Source: Cryomorphaceae bacterium
GTDB lineage: Bacteria > Bacteroidota > Bacteroidia > Flavobacteriales_G > Salibacteraceae
Direction: 5' to 3'
Length of the DNA: 7,552 bases
NCBI GenBank assembly: GCA_003564735.1
Contig: PXEK01000127.1
Location: forward strand, 1-7,552
In this document: piece by piece, positions 6,218-7,552 of the stretch
Position numbering within the stretch: position 1 is the stretch's first letter
Layout: each line of letters starts with the position of its first letter
Notes under the pieces: generated by a model
Told to the model about the DNA's origin: nothing
Seen by the model: only the letters and a program-made list of their open reading frames with translations
Database searches by the model: none
Position numbers and translations under genes: made by a program

Positions 6218-6245
6218 CAAAGTAATAACAATAAGTGTACCTCAA
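6218..6245 (-). promoter_or_regulatory. Candidate promoter immediately before the DUF4294 gene
   Basis: On the minus strand, TTG (6245-6243), 17 bases, then TTACTTTG (6225-6218), one mismatch from TAnnTTTG. The predicted transcription start would fall within a base or two of the GTG at 6212, implying a nearly leaderless transcript. The call is tentative because of the mismatch and the crowding. Confidence 0.35.
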
Positions 6246-6261
6246 TGTATTTTACTCAATA

Positions 6262-6753
6262 CTATTTTGTTACACTTAACCTTTCCATTATGGCAAAAAC
6301 GGCGGGACACACGCTTGTGTTTCGCAAGGTGAGGTTTAATATGCCGGGCATATTTTTCCTATCGGTATGCGGATATTCCCTACAGGCCTTGGGTCGCACC
6401 TCATAAACACCGCAATAATTATCTTCCCCGAGGAACGGACAAGGCGCCGTTTGCAATACGTAATCGCCTTCATTATCAATACGTAAATACTTCTCCACAA
6501 AATCGCCGGGCGCCATTCGCAGGTGCTTAGCTACGCGGTCAATATCCTTTTGCTTGAAAATAGGACTCGTTGTTTTGCAGCAGTTGGCACACGATAGGCA
6601 AATCGGCTCTGAAAAAGCCTCTTCATGCAATTCGTGAAAAGCACGATCTACCTCTCCCCGCTTTTTTTTCTTCAATGCAGCCATTGTTTTTTTAAAAACC
6701 TTTCGCTTGGAGGCGGCTAAATCCTTTAATTTTGAAGTTTCGGGAATTTCCAT
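6262..6753 (-). CDS. YkgJ-family cysteine-cluster protein
   Basis: A 163-residue cytosolic protein of the YkgJ family (putative zinc- or iron-chelating domain, UPF0153-like). The cysteine pattern is clear: C52-x2-C55-x2-C58-C59, then APCPFL (Cys105), YCGVYEVRPKACREYP (Cys114 and Cys124) and Cys149, eight in all. The cluster is thought to bind a metal or an Fe-S centre; the biochemical role is not established. The N-terminal 45 residues are a Lys-rich helix. ATG at 6753 is chosen. A TTG at 6780 would prepend nine residues and overlap the divergent pseudouridine synthase gene. The first part of the coding sequence also carries the promoter of that divergent gene. Confidence 0.9.
   Translation of the reverse strand: MEIPETSKLKDLAASKRKVFKKTMAALKKKKRGEVDRAFHELHEEAFSEPICLSCANCCKTTSPIFKQKDIDRVAKHLRMAPGDFVEKYLRIDNEGDYVLQTAPCPFLGEDNYCGVYEVRPKACREYPHTDRKNMPGILNLTLRNTSVCPAVFAIMERLSVTK
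6707..6734 (+). promoter_or_regulatory. Promoter of the pseudouridine synthase gene, inside ykgJ
   Basis: TTG (6707-6709), a 17-base spacer, then TAATTTTG (6727-6734), an exact TAnnTTTG match. It predicts a start near 6740 and a leader of about 33 bases before ATG 6773. The whole element lies within the first 47 bases of the oppositely oriented ykgJ coding sequence. Confidence 0.6.
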
Positions 6754-6757
6754 ATTG

Positions 6758-6765
6758 CAAAAATG
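6758..6765 (-). promoter_or_regulatory. Weak -7-like box before ykgJ
   Basis: On the minus strand, CATTTTTG (6765-6758) differs from TAnnTTTG at one base and lies just ahead of ATG 6753, too close for a normal leader. No TTG occurs at 17-23 bases upstream. The true ykgJ promoter may instead lie inside the divergent pseudouridine synthase gene. Confidence 0.2.
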
Positions 6766-6772
6766 AGGATAA

Positions 6773-7372
6773 ATGAGCAAAGCGAAAAAATACTTCCTTT
6801 TTCACAAGCCCTACGGCGTACTTTGTGCCTTTACGAATGAGCACGGGAAAACGGATTTAAGTAAGTATCTTGATGTACCTCAAGATGTTTACCCGGTGGG
6901 GCGATTAGATGAAAACAGCGAGGGACTCCTGCTGCTCACCAACGATAAAAGCGTGAATCATCAACTGTTGAATCCGCAATTCAAGCACAAGCGCAGCTAT
7001 TTGGTGCAACTGGAAGGGCAAATCAACAAAAAAGCGATTAGCCGATTGGAACGTGGCATCGATATTTCACTCGGCACAGAAACCTATACTACCCTGCCGT
7101 GCAAAGCGATAAAAACAAGCCTCAATAAATTCCCTCAAGCCGGGAGGCGTATAGACTTTGATAAAAGCAAAGGCACATCGGCACTGAAACTCATACTCCA
7201 CGAAGGTAAAAACCGACAAGTGAGAAAGATGTGCGCGGCAGCGGGATTCCCCGTAATACGTTTGATCAGAACCGAAATTGAACAGCTGCACCTCGCCGAT
7301 TTACCGCCGGGGGAATACAAACAAATACCCCGACCGCTGTTTTACCGCAGCTTAAATTTAAGTATGTTATAG
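6773..7372 (+). CDS. 23S rRNA pseudouridine synthase, RluE/RsuA family
   Basis: A 199-residue pseudouridine synthase of the RsuA/RluB/RluE/RluF group. It lacks an N-terminal S4 domain, as RluE does, so RluE-like (pseudouridine at U2457 of 23S rRNA in E. coli) is the best guess. Motifs are FHKPYGVLCAF (10-20); YPVGRLDENSEGLLLLTND (40-58) with catalytic Asp46; KRSYLVQLEG (73-82); and LILHEGKNRQVRKMCAAAGF (140-159), followed by VIRLIRTEI (161-169). The ATG at 6773 starts directly at the family N-terminus. It is divergent from ykgJ, with 19 bases between the start codons, and has its own promoter. Confidence 0.93.
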   Translation: MSKAKKYFLFHKPYGVLCAFTNEHGKTDLSKYLDVPQDVYPVGRLDENSEGLLLLTNDKSVNHQLLNPQFKHKRSYLVQLEGQINKKAISRLERGIDISLGTETYTTLPCKAIKTSLNKFPQAGRRIDFDKSKGTSALKLILHEGKNRQVRKMCAAAGFPVIRLIRTEIEQLHLADLPPGEYKQIPRPLFYRSLNLSML

Positions 7373-7375
7373 AGG

Positions 7376-7402
7376 TTGAGTCGGCCCGGCCTACTACCTT
7401 TG
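7376..7402 (+). promoter_or_regulatory. Promoter of the FAD oxidoreductase gene
   Basis: TTG (7376-7378), a 16-base spacer, then TACCTTTG (7395-7402), an exact TAnnTTTG match. The expected start is near 7408, with a leader of about 14 A-rich bases. The spacer is unusually GC-rich and contains the inverted repeat GGCC-C-GGCC (7383-7391). The -33 TTG lies only four bases after the stop of the upstream gene. Confidence 0.6.
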
Positions 7403-7421
7403 CAAGCACAAAAGAAAACGA

Positions 7422-7552
7422 ATGAGTGTAATTTATGATGTTGCCGTGATTGGAGGGGGAATTGTGGGGGCCGCCACGGCATACCAACTGCAAAAAAGGT
7501 ACCCCGAGAAAAAAATCATACTCATAGAAAAAGAAAATGAGCCCGCCTTTCA
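7422..7552 (+). CDS. lhgO: FAD-dependent oxidoreductase, N-terminal part; likely L-2-hydroxyglutarate oxidase
   Basis: Only the first 43 codons are in the window; the frame is open at the right edge. The N-terminus is a Rossmann dinucleotide-binding unit: [19 protein letters not shown] with G-x-G-x-x-G at residues 11-16, then KKIILIEKE ending the second strand with the acidic residue that binds the FAD ribose. The segment [18 protein letters not shown] closely resembles LhgO, which oxidises L-2-hydroxyglutarate to 2-oxoglutarate and passes electrons to the membrane quinone pool. With the substrate domain missing, another DAO-family oxidase (for example of the glycerol-3-phosphate or amino-acid type) remains possible. 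The FAD-binding call is firm; the specific name is moderate. Confidence 0.7.
   Translation, partial: MSVIYDVAVIGGGIVGAATAYQLQKRYPEKKIILIEKENEPAF

Noticed and set aside
7067..7493. Minus-strand open frames opposite the pseudouridine synthase and lhgO-like genes
   Set aside because: They are antisense to well-supported genes and have no recognisable features.

Overview
The window looks like an ordinary chromosomal segment from a member of the phylum Bacteroidota, probably the Flavobacteriia or a relative. Three things point there: Bacteroidota-typical protein families (DUF4294, a TonB-dependent receptor with an N-terminal carboxypeptidase-regulatory-like domain, small lipoproteins); almost no Shine-Dalgarno sequences but A/T-rich leaders; and TTG...TAnnTTTG promoter boxes, the Bacteroidota sigma-factor consensus, upstream of most genes. 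I see no tRNA, rRNA, insertion sequence, phage gene, CRISPR array or defence system.

Layout, left to right. Positions 1-159 are non-coding and carry four spaced CTCTGCG-type heptamers. On the minus strand follows a two-gene operon (1208 down to 160): trmB, a tRNA m7G46 methyltransferase, then a small alkyltransferase-like DNA-binding protein that overlaps it by GTGA. Divergent from trmB is a FecA-like TonB-dependent outer-membrane receptor (1386-3806). After a 295-base spacer comes a periplasmic YceI-family protein (4102-4686), ended by a strong bidirectional terminator. A tiny cysteine-containing lipoprotein (minus, 4830-5042) and a DUF6265-like lipoprotein (plus, 5128-5586) diverge from a short shared promoter region. 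On the minus strand come a YkgJ-type cysteine-cluster protein (6262-6753) and, downstream of it, a DUF4294 exported protein (5634-6212). Divergent from ykgJ, with only 19 bases between start codons, is an RluE/RsuA-type rRNA pseudouridine synthase (6773-7372). The window ends inside an FAD-dependent oxidoreductase that resembles L-2-hydroxyglutarate oxidase.

No single pathway unites these genes. The themes are nucleic-acid modification and repair (trmB, the alkyltransferase-like protein, the pseudouridine synthase) and cell-envelope functions (receptor, YceI, two lipoproteins, DUF4294). Apart from the trmB pair, and possibly ykgJ-DUF4294, the genes appear to be separate transcription units. 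Four gene starts were chosen downstream of the longest open frame. In three of these cases the upstream TTG codon falls inside or beside a promoter-like box; in the fourth the 5' extension simply has no support.

I did not find a convincing new multi-gene system. The points most worth a second look are the cysteine-free alkyltransferase-like protein, the heptamer repeat cluster, crossed promoter boxes between the two lipoprotein genes, a promoter buried in the ykgJ coding sequence, and a TACA repeat inside the yceI promoter.
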